Origin: Dryomyza anilis
Taxonomy: Eukaryota; Arthropoda; Insecta; Diptera; Dryomyzidae
NCBI GenBank assembly: GCA_951804985.1
Contig: OX638135.1
Coordinates: 5,650,093 to 5,714,092 of the forward strand
Direction of reading: 5' to 3'
DNA length: 64,000 bases
A program made the position numbers and the translations under genes. Each line of letters starts with the position of its first letter. Position 1 is the stretch's first letter. Shown piece by piece: positions 10,785 through 24,700 of this stretch. Under the pieces are notes generated by a model. It was not told the origin of the DNA, searched no databases, and was given only the letters and a program-made list of their open reading frames with translations.

Positions 10785-13700
10785 CTAGCGTTTTCGACGC
10801 GTTGGATCGTATCTTGCTGGAATGACGATGGCTCTGCCGCTCCTGGTGCGCACAGGCGCCGCTGGTTGAATGTCTTCAGAGGGTGTTATCATCTTAAAGG
10901 TAACCTTGTTGCCAGAATTCGTTGATGGCGAAACCTTCGCTGGTACCGTAGACGTCTCTGTTGACGGTAATTGTGCTGCTGTTGGTGTAGCTGATGTTGA
11001 CAAGCTTCGCTTTAATGTTGAGGCGGGTGGCGCTGTTGAGTTATCTTCAACTGTGATGTATGCCGCCTTAAGCCTATCGATCGAAATTTTTATAGCCTTG
11101 CCCTTCACATTGACCGTGTAATACTTATCTGCACGATCAAGTATTTCGAAGGGGCCGTCGAAACGTGGCTGCAAGGGGCTACGTACGCGGTCGATGCGTA
11201 CAAAAACATGTGTGCAAGTGTTCATGTCTCGTTGCACAAACACCTTAGGCTTGTCGTGATGGCTCGCTGAGGTAGGCGCTACCTTTTCCATCATGCGCAT
11301 AAAGTCTTTAATAAACTCTGCTTCGCTGCATTTTGATGATGACGGAACCAGGAACTCGCCTGGCAACTTGAGCGTGGTGCCGTAGACTAATTCCGCCGAC
11401 GTCGCCTTGATGTCATCTTTGAAAACGGATCGTAGTCCCAGCAGAACTATTGGTAGCACGTCGCACCAATTCTCGTTTTCATTACAGGTGATGGCTGCCT
11501 TCAAAGTACGGTGCCACCTCTCGATCATCCCGTTAGCTTGCGGATGATACGCAGTTGTGCGAAAATGCTTTATACCAAGCATTTCGTTCAGCTGTTTGAA
11601 TATCTCAGATTCAAATTGACGCCCGAGATCAGTCGTAACTCTGACTGGAACGCCAAAACGTGTGATCCAGCCGCTGATTAGATTACGAGCTACCGTCTCG
11701 GCAGTCATATCAGGAATAGGTATTGCCTCGGGCCAACGTGTGAATCGGTCGATAATTGTTAGACAATACCTATTGTCGCGCGAAGTCGCTAGTGGCCCGA
11801 TCAGATCAATATTTATGTGATCGAATCGCTCACTAGGGTTGACGTAATAATTAAGTGAAGCCTTGTTGTGGCGATGCACTTTACTCCTCTGGCATGGGAT
11901 GCAGCTTTTAACAAAGCGCCGAACATCTTTCGCCATGCCAGGCCACACAAATCGTTGTTGAACCAGCTTAACCGTCGCGCTGGCGCCAGGATGTGCGATA
12001 CCGTGTATCTTTGACATTACCTGATTTCTGCAACTGCGGGGCACGATCGGACGGATCATGTCGTGTGCCATGTCGCAGTGTATGATGTCGTCGACACCAG
12101 GCATGTGCATTTTCCGGACGTCCATCGATGTCGATCCGGATAGTAACTCTTTCGTCTCGGCGTCGTTGAGTTGCTCTCGTGCAATCTCATTAAAATCGAT
12201 CACTGGGTCCTTTGCAGAAACTTGTTGCAAGCGGGATAATGCGTCCGCTATCTCGTTCTGTTTTCCTGGAAGGTGCCGTATGTTGGTCGAGAATTGGCCG
12301 ATGTAGTCAAGATGACGCGCTTGACGAGGCGATGCCTTATCCAGGCTTTGGTTGAAAGCGAAAGTTATGGGCTTGTGGTCTGTGAAAATCACAAACTCAC
12401 GCCCTTCAACCATATGCTTAAAAAATTTAACTGCCTGGTATATCGCTAGTAGCTCACGATCGTACGTGCTGTACTTTTTTTGAGGGTCAGTTAATTTTTT
12501 CGAGTAAAAACCCAGTGGTTGGTGTTGGTTTTCGAATGATTGGTGGAGCACGGCGCCCACCGCGTAGTCGGATGCGTCAACACTGAGCGTCAACGCGGCG
12601 TTTGGTGCGGGGTGAAAAAGCAGCGTGGCACTGGCAAGTTGACACTTGCATTTGTCGAACGCCTCCATCGTATGCTCCCCCCAAACCAGGGGCGTAATAT
12701 CGTTTTTCTTATTACCAGGGATCATCCCCTGGAGTACGCCCTGATTTTCAACAGCGTTGGGCATGAACCTTCGATAATAGTTCAGCATACCCAAAAACTG
12801 TTTAAGATCCCGTACCGTCGTCGGACGGGTATAGCGTTGAATCGCCTGAACTTTTTCGTCAAGTGGTCGGATACCATCTTGGTTGTCCGCGTGCCCGAGA
12901 AATTTAATCTCTTTTTTTCCAAAAACGCATTTCGCAACATTAATGGTAAGGCCGTTTTCGCGCAACAGCTGGAAAATGCGTCTCACATGCTGCCGATGCT
13001 GTTCCTCATTTTCGGAGGCTATGCAAATGTCATCGATATAGACAAACGCGTACGCCGCCTCGCTCGCCAAAATATTATTTATATGGCGTTGGAACGTTTG
13101 AGCAGCGTTACGTAGTCCAAATGTCATGAATTTGAACTGAAATAAACCGAATGGAGTCGTGATGGCGGACTTTGGTATGTCCGACGGCTCAATCGGTATT
13201 TGATGATATGCTCGTTGCAAATCAATTGTCGAAAATATTTGTTTACCATGTAGGATATGCGTAAAATCTTGAACGTAGGGGATCGGATACCGGTCCGGTA
13301 TCGTCTTGGCGTTTAAAGCACGGTAATCCCCGCAAGGCCTCCAGCTTCCGTCTGCCTTTTTTACCATATGTAGCGGACTGGCCCAGTTGCTGTCCGAGGG
13401 CTCGCAAATTCCTTTTTCCATTAAATATTGGAACTCAGCCCGCGCTGCTTCGAGTTTGTCCGGCGGCAGGCGTCGAGGGCGCGCAAAAACTGGCGGACCC
13501 GCAGTGACTATATGGTGAGTCACGCTGCCCAGTTTCTCCTTGCGAGTGTGCGGAATAGTCGTTATGTCCACGTACTCCGCAAGGAGCGCCGCGAATGGCT
13601 CGCTATTTATATAAGTAAAAATATTTGTTTTACCTGACTTTGCTACCGTGCCGCCCCTGCTGATTTTCGTGACTCCATCGATGAGCTGCTGGTTTTTCAA

Positions 13701-14033
13701 ATCGACGAGGAGTCCGTAATGTTGTAGAAAATCCGCTCCGATTATAGGTGTCTTCACGGACGCTATGATAAAATTCCACACGAACTTCCTTCTAAGTCCC
13801 AGGTCCATGGATAGATACGCCGATCCGAACGTCTCGATCGGCGACCCATTAGCTGCGTATAATTTAAATTGGTGTGGTTGTCCGAATTTCTCGTTGAAAC
13901 GCGGCGGCACCACGGACACGTCAGCTCCGGTATCGATTAAAAATTTACGACGCGAGCCGGCGTCCTCTACGTAGAGGCGACACACTTCACTTTCACCACC
14001 TGCGTCGCCCGTCGCTGGTGGACTTTTAATTAG
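10785..14033 (-). CDS. pol: Pol polyprotein: protease, reverse transcriptase, RNase H, integrase
   Basis: This frame of 1082 codons is open from the frameshift codon at 14033 to a TAG at 10787-10785. Numbering from that codon, the aspartic protease has DTGA at 34-37. The reverse transcriptase has its first Asp at 271 (STIDLQRAY) and YIDD at 332-335. The Ty3-type RNase H has Asp486, Glu527, Asp552 and Asp597. The integrase zinc finger has His677/His681 and Cys711/Cys714, and the catalytic Asp743, Asp802 and Glu838 give exact DD35E spacing. A GPF element lies near 960, and the tail ends with a TRSGR motif and no chromodomain. There is no ATG at the start, so expression depends on -1 frameshifting from gag. 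The product is cleaved into enzymes that copy the RNA and insert the DNA. No stops or missing catalytic residues were seen. Confidence 0.96.
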   Translation of the reverse strand, partial: LIKSPPATGDAGGESEVCRLYVEDAGSRRKFLIDTGADVSVVPPRFNEKFGQPHQFKLYAANGSPIETFGSAYLSMDLGLRRKFVWNFIIASVKTPIIGADFLQHYGLLVDLKNQQLIDGVTKISRGGTVAKSGKTNIFTYINSEPFAALLAEYVDITTIPHTRKEKLGSVTHHIVTAGPPVFARPRRLPPDKLEAARAEFQYLMEKGICEPSDSNWASPLHMVKKADGSWRPCGDYRALNAKTIPDRYPIPYVQDFTHILHGKQIFSTIDLQRAYHQIPIEPSDIPKSAITTPFGLFQFKFMTFGLRNAAQTFQRHINNILASEAAYAFVYIDDICIASENEEQHRQHVRRIFQLLRENGLTINVAKCVFGKKEIKFLGHADNQDGIRPLDEKVQAIQRYTRPTTVRDLKQFLGMLNYYRRFMPNAVENQGVLQGMIPGNKKNDITPLVWGEHTMEAFDKCKCQLASATLLFHPAPNAALTLSVDASDYAVGAVLHQSFENQHQPLGFYSKKLTDPQKKYSTYDRELLAIYQAVKFFKHMVEGREFVIFTDHKPITFAFNQSLDKASPRQARHLDYIGQFSTNIRHLPGKQNEIADALSRLQQVSAKDPVIDFNEIAREQLNDAETKELLSGSTSMDVRKMHMPGVDDIIHCDMAHDMIRPIVPRSCRNQVMSKIHGIAHPGASATVKLVQQRFVWPGMAKDVRRFVKSCIPCQRSKVHRHNKASLNYYVNPSERFDHINIDLIGPLATSRDNRYCLTIIDRFTRWPEAIPIPDMTAETVARNLISGWITRFGVPVRVTTDLGRQFESEIFKQLNEMLGIKHFRTTAYHPQANGMIERWHRTLKAAITCNENENWCDVLPIVLLGLRSVFKDDIKATSAELVYGTTLKLPGEFLVPSSSKCSEAEFIKDFMRMMEKVAPTSASHHDKPKVFVQRDMNTCTHVFVRIDRVRSPLQPRFDGPFEILDRADKYYTVNVKGKAIKISIDRLKAAYITVEDNSTAPPASTLKRSLSTSATPTAAQLPSTETSTVPAKVSPSTNSGNKVTFKMITPSEDIQPAAPVRTRSGRAIVIPARYDPTRRKR

Positions 14034-14947
14034 TTTTTTTGGTTTTTATACGAGCAGGGTTGTCTGCAATTCGTTGCCGACGCCCCGAACCGCTCGTGGT
14101 ACCAACAGAAACCACGTTTGTCTACTTCACTAGAACTGTGCGCCGGCGTTGCGCTGCGTGGTGCGAGTTGCTTACTTTTAGCACGAGCACCATTACTGTT
14201 GCCGCGGTTTTTGTACACTATGTTCTCAAGGCGATTCAGTCGTTTATCGAACACATCACTTCGCGACAACACTACCGACGAGGTCGATGACGTATTTAAT
14301 GGCTCCCATAATTCTACGGGTAGAATTTGCGGCTGAGTGCCCGTCGCGCCAACCGCTTGAATTGACTGTTGTCCAGTCACTTCAATAATCTTGTCGGCGA
14401 GCGCGGCCTTTTGTTTAAGGTCGCCGCTCGATGCCTGCAAAATTGCGCGAACCTGTGGGGGCAGGCGGCTTACCCACAGACTTTCGAGGAGCTGGTCGTG
14501 CAAGCTCGCCCCCCCAAGCCTTTTCATCTCGTTCAAAAGACTTGACGGCTTTTTGTCGCCTAAGTCGAGCTCCGACAAAAGTTGCCGGAGCTTTGCTTGC
14601 TCCGATACTCCGAAAACCTCAAGCATCTGTGCCTTGAGGTTGGAGTACCGGTCGTTGGCCGGAGGCTTTATTACGGCCTCATAGACCTGGTCGAGCACTC
14701 GTGATTCCATCGCGGCAATCACAGTGTTAAATTTCACGTTTTCGGATGAGACTTTCGCGGTGGCGAATTGCGCCTCGACTTGAGCGAACCATATTTCAGG
14801 ATTCGCTGGCCAGAATGGTGGCACTTTAATTGAAATACGGCTGACCTCTTGGTCTACTGCCGACCGACTCGTTGTCGGCTTTTCCCCCAAAATTGGAGGC
14901 TTCGCGCCATCGTGTCCCTTTGTGGTTTCGGTTTCGTTATCGGACAT
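14030..14947 (-). CDS. gag: Gag-like capsid protein with Cys-His-Cys-Cys motif
   Basis: A 305-residue protein from ATG at 14947 (MSDNETETT), with the good context AACC before the ATG. An in-frame GTG further upstream was not used as start. Residues 38-60 carry the [20 protein letters not shown] signature of capsids in this retrotransposon group. The central part is helical and Leu-rich. At the C-terminus C281, H284, C294 and C298 form CX2HX9CX3C, the unusual CHCC arrangement reported for CsRn1-type Gag, in place of the common CCHC knuckle. It should assemble particles and package RNA. It ends at TAA 14032-14030, right behind the slippery site that leads into pol. Confidence 0.95.
   Translation of the reverse strand: MSDNETETTKGHDGAKPPILGEKPTTSRSAVDQEVSRISIKVPPFWPANPEIWFAQVEAQFATAKVSSENVKFNTVIAAMESRVLDQVYEAVIKPPANDRYSNLKAQMLEVFGVSEQAKLRQLLSELDLGDKKPSSLLNEMKRLGGASLHDQLLESLWVSRLPPQVRAILQASSGDLKQKAALADKIIEVTGQQSIQAVGATGTQPQILPVELWEPLNTSSTSSVVLSRSDVFDKRLNRLENIVYKNRGNSNGARAKSKQLAPRSATPAHSSSEVDKRGFCWYHERFGASATNCRQPCSYKNQKN
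14033..14039 (-). promoter_or_regulatory. -1 ribosomal frameshift site A AAA AAC
   Basis: On the minus strand the gag frame reads CAA AAA AAC TAA. The heptamer A AAA AAC is a classical tandem-slippage site, and after a -1 slip the next codon (CTA at 14033-14031) opens exactly the pol frame. The gag stop follows immediately. I did not identify a clear downstream stem-loop or pseudoknot by eye. Confidence 0.8.
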
Positions 14948-15047
14948 GGTTGTATATTTTTTAAAAACTCGCACTGTTTTTTCTTTTCGAAGAATTTTTT
15001 ATTCACTGTGTCACAAATAAAATTTTGAATGCTTTAGTTTATTTTTT

Positions 15048-15215
15048 GTGTTGTTTTTCGCACTTTTCGAGTTATTTTTCGCACTCTTTGAGTTATTTTT
15101 CGCACTTTTCGAGTTATTTTTCGCACTTTTTGAGTTTTTTCGCACTTTTTGTTTTTCGTACTTTTTAGTTTTTCGCACTTTTTCGCTTTCCGCACTTTTT
15201 TGTTTTTCGCACGGA
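15048..15215 (-). repeat. Tandem repeat in the gag leader, about 21-24 bp unit
   Basis: The 310-base untranslated leader between primer site and gag ATG is filled with degenerate copies of a GTGCGAAAAATAACTC-like unit on the minus strand. It gives spurious low-complexity frames on both strands (KVRKIT repeats, FFALFEL repeats). A role in packaging or translation is unknown. Confidence 0.8.
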
Positions 15216-15242
15216 TTGTCAGTATTGTTCGTACTTGCGTCG

Positions 15243-15253
15243 CGGGGTCACCA
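15243..15253 (-). other. Primer binding site, tRNA-Trp type
   Basis: Four bases inside the 5' LTR border the minus strand reads TGGTGACCCCG. TGG pairs with the tRNA CCA tail and the next eight bases match the complement of the tRNA-Trp 3' acceptor as I recall it. CsRn1-clade elements are known to use tRNA-Trp. Beyond 11 bases the match breaks down. Confidence 0.7.
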
Positions 15254-15256
15254 ATT

Positions 15257-15818
15257 TGTGGACGTTTGGACCACAATTAAAACAACGTTTATTTAGATTT
15301 GTACAAGTTTTATTAGAATAAATATAGTCGATTGGAGCTCGTGCTCGTTGCTCGGCAGCTGTCGTTCAACTGATTTTTCTATTGGAATTAAACAATGCCC
15401 GAAGCTAAAGCAGCATATCCCAAAGGGAATGCCACCAAAGCCACTTGGCAATTTGCTTAATTGCCAAATATATCACCATCACGATCGTCACAGTACCCAC
15501 TATGTAGCGATACATTGTAACGATTGTTTATGCTGCGTTAGCATAAACACCGTGGCTTTATACTTACTTGGGCTGTCCGTTGACAGCGAGCCAAGCAGCG
15601 ATAGCGACAGCGCAGTCGTGGTCATGTAGATAAGAATATAGACCACAGTGTCGGGTGCAGAATGTAGCTTATGCAGCGTTAGCATAAACGACACCACTTA
15701 ATACTTACTTGACTCATAGCGATGGCTTATGAGTCAAGCAGCGTAAGTGCCTGCACTGATCGTATGATGGGTCGATTGGTCGATCGTTCGATGAATCGAT
15801 GGATCGAATATCGCCACA
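15257..15818 (-). promoter_or_regulatory. 5' LTR of the gypsy-type element (promoter-bearing copy)
   Basis: This is the upstream LTR for the minus-strand element, so transcription of gag-pol should start here. It has the same length and module structure as the 3' LTR. Inverted arms CTTGACTCAT and ATGAGTCAAG, corresponding to 10663-10672 and 10684-10693 in the other copy, each contain the 7-bp TGACTCA/TGAGTCA consensus bound by AP-1-type bZIP factors. Regulation by such factors is inference. No transcription start site can be fixed by eye. Confidence 0.85.
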
Positions 15819-15822
15819 AAAT
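15819..15822. repeat. Target site duplication AAAT, right copy
   Basis: Matches 10208-10211. A 4-bp duplication fits the integrase spacing of Ty3/gypsy elements. Confidence 0.9.
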
Positions 15823-18800
15823 ATTAAATATTAAATATTAAATATTAAATATTAAATATTAAATATTAAATATTAAATATTAAATATTAAATATTAAATA
15901 TTAAATATTAAATATTAAATATTAAATATTAAATATTAAATATTAAATATTAAATATTAAATATTAAATATTAAATATTAAATATTAAATATTAAATATT
16001 AAATATTAAATATTAAATATTAAATATTAAATATTAAATATTAAATATTAAATATTAAATATTAAATATTAAATATTAAATATTAAATATTAAATATTAA
16101 ATATTAAATATTAAATATTAAATATTAAATATTAAATATTAAATATTAAATATTAAATATTAAATATTAAATATTAAATATTAAATATTAAATATTAAAT
16201 ATTAAATATTAAATATTAAATATTAAATATTAAATATTAAATATTAAATATTAAATATTAAATATTAAATATTAAATATTAAATATTAAATATTAAATAT
16301 TAAATATTAAATATTAAATATTAAATATTAAATATTAAATATTAAATATTAAATATTAAATATTAAATATTAAATATTAAATATTAAATATTAAATATTA
16401 AATATTAAATATTAAATATTAAATATTAAATATTAAATATTAAATATTAAATATTAAATATTAAATATTAAATATTAAATATTAAATATTAAATATTAAA
16501 TATTAAATATTAAATATTAAATATTAAATATTAAATATTAAATATTAAATATTAAATATTAAATATTAAATATTAAATATTAAATATTAAATATTAAATA
16601 TTAAATATTAAATATTAAATATTAAATATTAAATATTAAATATTAAATATTAAATATTAAATATTAAATATTAAATATTAAATATTAAATATTAAATATT
16701 AAATATTAAATATTAAATATTAAATATTAAATATTAAATATTAAATATTAAATATTAAATATTAAATATTAAATATTAAATATTAAATATTAAATATTAA
16801 ATATTAAATATTAAATATTAAATATTAAATATTAAATATTAAATATTAAATATTAAATATTAAATATTAAATATTAAATATTAAATATTAAATATTAAAT
16901 ATTAAATATTAAATATTAATTATTTAAATATTAAATATTAAATATTAAATATTAAATATTAAATATTAAATATTAAATATTAAATATTAAATATTAATTA
17001 TTAAATATTAAATATTAAATATTAAATATTAAATATTAAATATTAAATATTAAATATTAAATATTAAATATTAAATATTAAATATTAAATATTAAATATT
17101 AAATATTAAATATTAAATATTAAATATTAAATATTAAATATTAAATATTAAATATTAAATATTAAATATTAAATATTAAATATTAAATATTAAATATTAA
17201 ATATTAAATATTAAATATTAAATATTAAATATTAAATATTAAATATTAAATATTAAATATTAAATATTAAATATTAAATATTAAATATTAAATATTAAAT
17301 ATTAAATATTAAATATTAAATATTAAATATTAAATATTAAATATTAAATATTAAATATTAAATATTAAATATTAAATATTAAATATTAAATATTAAATAT
17401 TAAATATTAAATATTAAATATTAAATATTAAATATTAAATATTAAATATTAAATATTAAATATTAAATATTAAATATTAAATATTAAATATTAAATATTA
17501 AATATTAAATATTAAATATTAAATATTAAATATTAAATATTAAATATTAAATATTAAATATTAAATATTAAATATTAAATATTAAATATTAAATATTAAA
17601 TATTAAATATTAAATATTAAATATTAAATATTAAATATTAAATATTAAATATTAAATATTAAATATTAAATATTAAATATTAAATATTAAATATTAAATA
17701 TTAAATATTAAATATTAAATATTAAATATTAAATATTAAATATTAAATATTAAATATTAAATATTAAATATTAAATATTAAATATTAAATATTAAATATT
17801 AAATATTAAATATTAAATATTAAATATTAAATATTAAATATTAAATATTAAATATTAAATATTAAATATTAAATATTAAATATTAAATATTAAATATTAA
17901 ATATTAAATATTAAATATTAAATATTAAATATTAAATATTAAATATTAAATATTAAATATTAAATATTAAATATTAAATATTAAATATTAAATATTAAAT
18001 ATTAAATATTAAATATTAAATATTAAATATTAAATATTAAATATTAAATATTAAATATTAAATATTAAATATTAAATATTAAATATTAAATATTAAATAT
18101 TAAATATTAAATATTAAATATTAAATATTAAATATTAAATATTAAATATTAAATATTAAATATTAAATATTAAATATTAAATATTAAATATTAAATATTA
18201 AATATTAAATATTAAATATTAAATATTAAATATTAAATATTAAATATTAAATATTAAATATTAAATATTAAATATTAAATATTAAATATTAAATATTAAA
18301 TATTAAATATTAAATATTAAATATTAAATATTAAATATTAAATATTAAATATTAAATATTAAATATTAAATATTAAATATTAAATATTAAATATTAAATA
18401 TTAAATATTAAATATTAAATATTAAATATTAAATATTAAATATTAAATATTAAATATTAAATATTAAATATTAAATATTAAATATTAAATATTAAATATT
18501 AAATATTAAATATTAAATATTAAATATTAAATATTAAATATTAAATATTAAATATTAAATATTAAATATTAAATATTAAATATTAAATATTAAATATTAA
18601 ATATTAAATATTAAATATTAAATATTAAATATTAAATATTAAATATTAAATATTAAATATTAAATATTAAATATTAAATATTAAATATTAAATATTAAAT
18701 ATTAAATATTAAATATTAAATATTAAATATTAAATATTAAATATTAAATATTAAATATTAAATATTAAATATTAAATATTAAATATTAAATATTAAATAT

Positions 18801-21533
18801 TAAATATTAAATATTAAATATTAAATATTAAATATTAAATATTAAATATTAAATATTAAATATTAAATATTAAATATTAAATATTAAATATTAAATATTA
18901 AATATTAAATATTAAATATTAAATATTAAATATTAAATATTAAATATTAAATATTAAATATTAAATATTAAATATTAAATATTAAATATTAAATATTAAA
19001 TATTAAATATTAAATATTAAATATTAAATATTAAATATTAAATATTAAATATTAAATATTAAATATTAAATATTAAATATTAAATATTAAATATTAAATA
19101 TTAAATATTAAATATTAAATATTAAATATTAAATATTAAATATTAAATATTAAATATTAAATATTAAATATTAAATATTAAATATTAAATATTAAATATT
19201 AAATATTAAATATTAAATATTAAATATTAAATATTAAATATTAAATATTAAATATTAAATATTAAATATTAAATATTAAATATTAAATATTAAATATTAA
19301 ATATTAAATATTAAATATTAAATATTAAATATTAAATATTAAATATTAAATATTAAATATTAAATATTAAATATTAAATATTAAATATTAAATATTAAAT
19401 ATTAAATATTAAATATTAAATATTAAATATTAAATATTAAATATTAAATATTAAATATTAAATATTAAATATTAAATATTAAATATTAAATATTAAATAT
19501 TAAATATTAAATATTAAATATTAAATATTAAATATTAAATATTAAATATTAAATATTAAATATTAAATATTAAATATTAAATATTAAATATTAAATATTA
19601 AATATTAAATATTAAATATTAAATATTAAATATTAAATATTAAATATTAAATATTAAATATTAAATATTAAATATTAAATATTAAATATTAAATATTAAA
19701 TATTAAATATTAATATATTAAAATTAAATATTAAATATTAAATATTAAATATTAAATATTAAATATTAAATATTAAATATTAAATATTAAATATTAAATA
19801 TTAAATATTAAATATTAAATATTAAATATTAAATATTAAATATTAAATATTAAATATTAAATATTAAATATTAAATATTAAATATTAAATATTAAATATT
19901 AAATATTAAATATTAAATATTAAATATTAAATATTAAATATTAAATATTAAATATTAAATATTAAATATTAAATATTAAATATTAAATATTAAATATTAA
20001 ATATTAAATATTAAATATTAAATATTAAATATTAAATATTAAAATATTAAATATTAAATATTAAATATTAAATATTAAATATTAAATATTAAATATTAAA
20101 TATTAAATATTAAATATTAAATATTAAATATTAAATATTAATATTAAATATTAAATATTAAATATTAAATATTAAATATTAAATATTAAATATTAAATAT
20201 TAAATATTAAATATTAAATATTAAATATTAAATATTAAATATTAAATATTAAATATTAAATATTAAATATTAAATATTAAATATTAAATATTAAATATTA
20301 AATATTAAATATTAAATATTAAATATTAAATATTAAATATTAAATATTAAATATTAAATATTAAATATTAAATATTAAATATTAAATATTAAATATTAAA
20401 TATTAAATATTAAATATTAAATATTAAATATTAAAATATTAAATATTAAATATTAAATATTAAATATTAAATATTAAATATTAAATATTAAATATTAAAT
20501 ATTAAATATTAAATATTAAATATTAAATATTAAATATTAAATATTAAATATTAAATATTAAATATTAAATATTAAATATTAAATATTAAATATTAAATAT
20601 TAAATATTAAATATTAAATATTAAATATTAAATATTAAATATTAAATATTAAATATTAAATATTAAATATTAAATATTAAATATTAAATATTAAATATTA
20701 AATATTAAATATTAAATATTAAATATTAAATATTAAATATTAAATATTAAATATTAAATATTAAATATTAAATATTAAATATTAAATATTAAATATTAAA
20801 TATTAAATATTAAATATTAAATATTAAATATTAAATATTAAATATTAAATATTAAATATTAAAATATTAAATATTAAAATATTAAATATTAAATATTAAA
20901 TATTAAATATTAAATATTAAATATTAAATATTAAATATTAAATATTAAATATTAAATATTAAATATTAAATATTAAATATTAAATATTAAATATTAAATA
21001 TTAAATATTAAATATTAAATATTAAATATTAAATATTAAATATTAAATATTAAATATTAAATATTAAATATTAAATATTAAATATTAAATATTAAATATT
21101 AAATATTAAATATTAAATATTAAATATTAAATATTAAATATTAAATATTAAATATTAAATATTAAATATTAAATATTAAATATTAAAATATTAAATATTA
21201 AATATTAAATATTAAATATTAAATATTAAATATTAAATATTAAATATTAAATATTAAATATTAAATATTAAATATTAAATATTAAATATTAAATATTAAA
21301 TATTAAATATTAAATATTAAATATTAAATATTAAATATTAAATATTAAATATTAAATATTAAATATTAAATATTAAATATTAAATATTAAATATTAAAAT
21401 ATTAAATATTAAATATTAAATATTAAATATTAAATATTAAATATTAAATATTAAATATTAAATATTAAATATTAAATATTAAATATTAAATATTAAATAT
21501 TAATATTAAATATTAAATATTAAATATTAAATA

Positions 21534-21733
21534 NNNNNNNNNNNNNNNNNNNNNNNNNNNNNNNNNNNNNNNNNNNNNNNNNNNNNNNNNNNNNNNNNNN
21601 NNNNNNNNNNNNNNNNNNNNNNNNNNNNNNNNNNNNNNNNNNNNNNNNNNNNNNNNNNNNNNNNNNNNNNNNNNNNNNNNNNNNNNNNNNNNNNNNNNNN
21701 NNNNNNNNNNNNNNNNNNNNNNNNNNNNNNNNN
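21534..21733. other. Assembly gap, exactly 200 N
   Basis: A run of 200 N within the satellite. A round number such as this is normally a placeholder put in by a scaffolder, so the true distance, and even the adjacency of the two sides, is not established. Confidence 0.99.
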
Positions 21734-24700
21734 AAATATTAAATATTAAATATTAAATATTAAATATTAAATATTAAATATTAAAAATTAAATATTAAAT
21801 ATTAAATATTAAATATTAATATTAAATATTAAATATTAAATATATATTAAATATTAAATATTAAATATTAAATATTAAATATAAATATTAAATATTAAAT
21901 ATTAAATATTAAATATTAAATATTAAATATTAATATAAATATTAAATATTAAATATTAAATATTAAATATTAAATATTAAATATTAAATATAATTAATAT
22001 TAAATATTAAATATTAAATATTAAATATTAAATATTAATATTAAATATTAAATATTAAATATTAAATATTAAATATTAAATATTAAATATTAAATATTAA
22101 ATATTAAATATTAAATATTAAATATTAAATATTAAATATTAAATATTAAATATTAAATATTAAATATTAATATTAAATATTAAATATTAAATATTAAATA
22201 TTAAATTATTAATATTAAATATAAAATATTAATATTAAATATTAAATATTAAATATTAATATTAAAATATTAAAATTAAATATTAAATATTAAATATTAA
22301 ATATAAATATTAAATATTAAATATTAAATATTAAATATTAAATATTAAATATTAAATATTAAATATTTAAATATTAAATATTAAATATTAAATATTAAAT
22401 ATTAAATATTAAATATTAAATATTAAATATTAAATATTAAATATTAAATATTAAATATTAAATATTAAATATTAAATATTAAATATTAAATATTAAATAT
22501 TAAATATTAAATATTAAATATTAAATATTAAATATTAAATATTAAATATTAAATATTAAATATTAAATATTAAATATTAAATATTAAATATTAAATATTA
22601 AATATTAAATATTAAATATTAAATATTAAATATTAAATATTAAATATTAAATATTAAATATTAAATATTAAATATTAAATATTAAATATTAAATATTAAA
22701 TATTAAATATTAAATATTAAATATTAAATATTAAATATTAAATATTAAATATTAAATATTAAATATTAAATATTAAATATTAAATATTAAATATTAAATA
22801 TTAAATATTAAATATTAAATATTAAATATTAAATATTAAATATTAAATATTAAATATTAAATATTAAATATTAAATATTAAATATTAAATATTAAATATT
22901 AAATATTAAATATTAAATATTAAATATTAAATATTAAATATTAAATATTAAATATTAAATATTAAATATTAAATATTAAATATTAAATATTAAATATTAA
23001 ATATTAAATATTAAATATTAAATATTAAATATTAAATATTAAATATTAAATATTAAATATTAAATATTAAATATTAAATATTAAATATTAAATATTAAAT
23101 ATTAAATATTAAATATTAAATATTAAATATTAAATATTAATATTAAATATTAAATATTAAATATTAAATATTAAATATTAAATATTAAATATTAAATATT
23201 AAATATTAAATATTAAATATTAAATATTAAATATTAAATATTAAATATTAAATATTAAATATTAAATATTAAATATTAAATATTAAATATTAAATATTAA
23301 ATATTAAATATTAAATATTAAATATTAAATATTAAATATTAAATATTAAATATTAAATATTAAATATTAAATATTAAATATTAAATATTAAATATTAAAT
23401 ATTAAATATTAAATATTAAATATTAAATATTAAATATTAAATATTAAATATTAAATATTAAATATTAAATATTAAATATTAAATATTAAATATTAAATAT
23501 TAAATATTAAATATTAAATATTAAATATTAAATATTAAATATTAAATATTAAATATTAAATATTAAATATTAAATATTAAATATTAAATATTAAATATTA
23601 AATATTAAATATTAAATATTAAATATTAAATATTAAATATTAAATATTAAATATTAAATATTAAATATTAAATATTAAATATTAAATATTAAATATTAAA
23701 TATTAAATATTAAATATTAAATATTAAATATTAAATATTAAATATTAAATATTAAATATTAAATATTAAATATTAAATATTAAATATTAAATATTAAATA
23801 TTAAATATTAAATATTAAATATTAAATATTAAATATTAAATATTAAATATTAAATATTAAATATTAAATATTAAATATTAAATATTAAATATTAAATATT
23901 AAATATTAAATATTAAATATTAAATATTAAATATTAAATATTAAATATTAAATATTAAATATTAAATATTAAATATTAAATATTAAATATTAAATATTAA
24001 ATATTAAATATTAAATATTAAATATTAAATATTAAATATTAAATATTAAATATTAAATATTAAATATTAAATATTAAATATTAAATATTAAATATTAAAT
24101 ATTAATATTAAATATTAAATATTAAATATTAAATATTAAATATTAAATATTAAATATTAAATATTAAATATTAAATATTAAATATTAAATATTAAATATT
24201 AAATATTAAATATTAAATATTAAATATTAAATATTAAATATTAAATATTAAATATTAAATATTAAATATTAAATATTAAATATTAAATATTAAATATTAA
24301 ATATTAAATATTAAATATTAAATATTAAATATTAAATATTAAATATTAAATATTAAATATTAAATATTAAATATTAAATATTAAATATTAAATATTAAAT
24401 ATTAAATATTAAATATTAAATATTAAATATTAAATATTAAATATTAAATATTAAATATTAAATATTAAATATTAAATATTAAATATTAAATATTAAATAT
24501 TAAATATTAAATATTAAATATTAAATATTAAATATTAAATATTAAATATTAAATATTAAATATTAAATATTAAATATTAAATATTAAATATTAAATATTA
24601 AATATTAAATATTAAATATTAAATATTAAATATTAAATATTAAATATTAAATATTAAATATTAAATATTAAATATTAAATATTAAATATTAAATATTAAA

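Larger units (their letters stand above)
10212..15818 (-). mobile_element. Full-length Ty3/gypsy LTR retrotransposon, CsRn1-like clade
   Basis: This 5607-bp element lies on the minus strand inside the TTAAATA satellite. Both LTRs start TGTGG and end CCACA, and are 562 bp each. The 4-bp duplication AAAT flanks it (10208-10211 and 15819-15822). In element order it has 5' LTR, primer site, repeated leader, gag, -1 frameshift site, pol (protease, RT, RNase H, integrase), polypurine tract and 3' LTR. There is no third, env-like frame. The Cys-His-Cys-Cys Gag motif and tRNA-Trp-type primer site are known hallmarks of the CsRn1/Kabuki group. Open gag and pol and nearly identical LTRs suggest a young insertion, possibly still mobile. 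Confidence 0.97.

Noticed and set aside
10785..13115. Plus-strand open frames such as 12540-13115 (191 codons)
   Set aside because: They are antisense to the well-conserved pol gene. The minus-strand frame has all expected motifs.
13985..13985. GTG at 13985 as start of pol
   Set aside because: The frame is open further upstream to the slippery site. Frameshifting from gag explains expression better than a non-ATG start.
15034..15296. Basic KVRKIT-repeat protein or its hydrophobic counterpart on the other strand
   Set aside because: Both come from the tandem repeat in the gag leader. No suitable start and no conservation expected.
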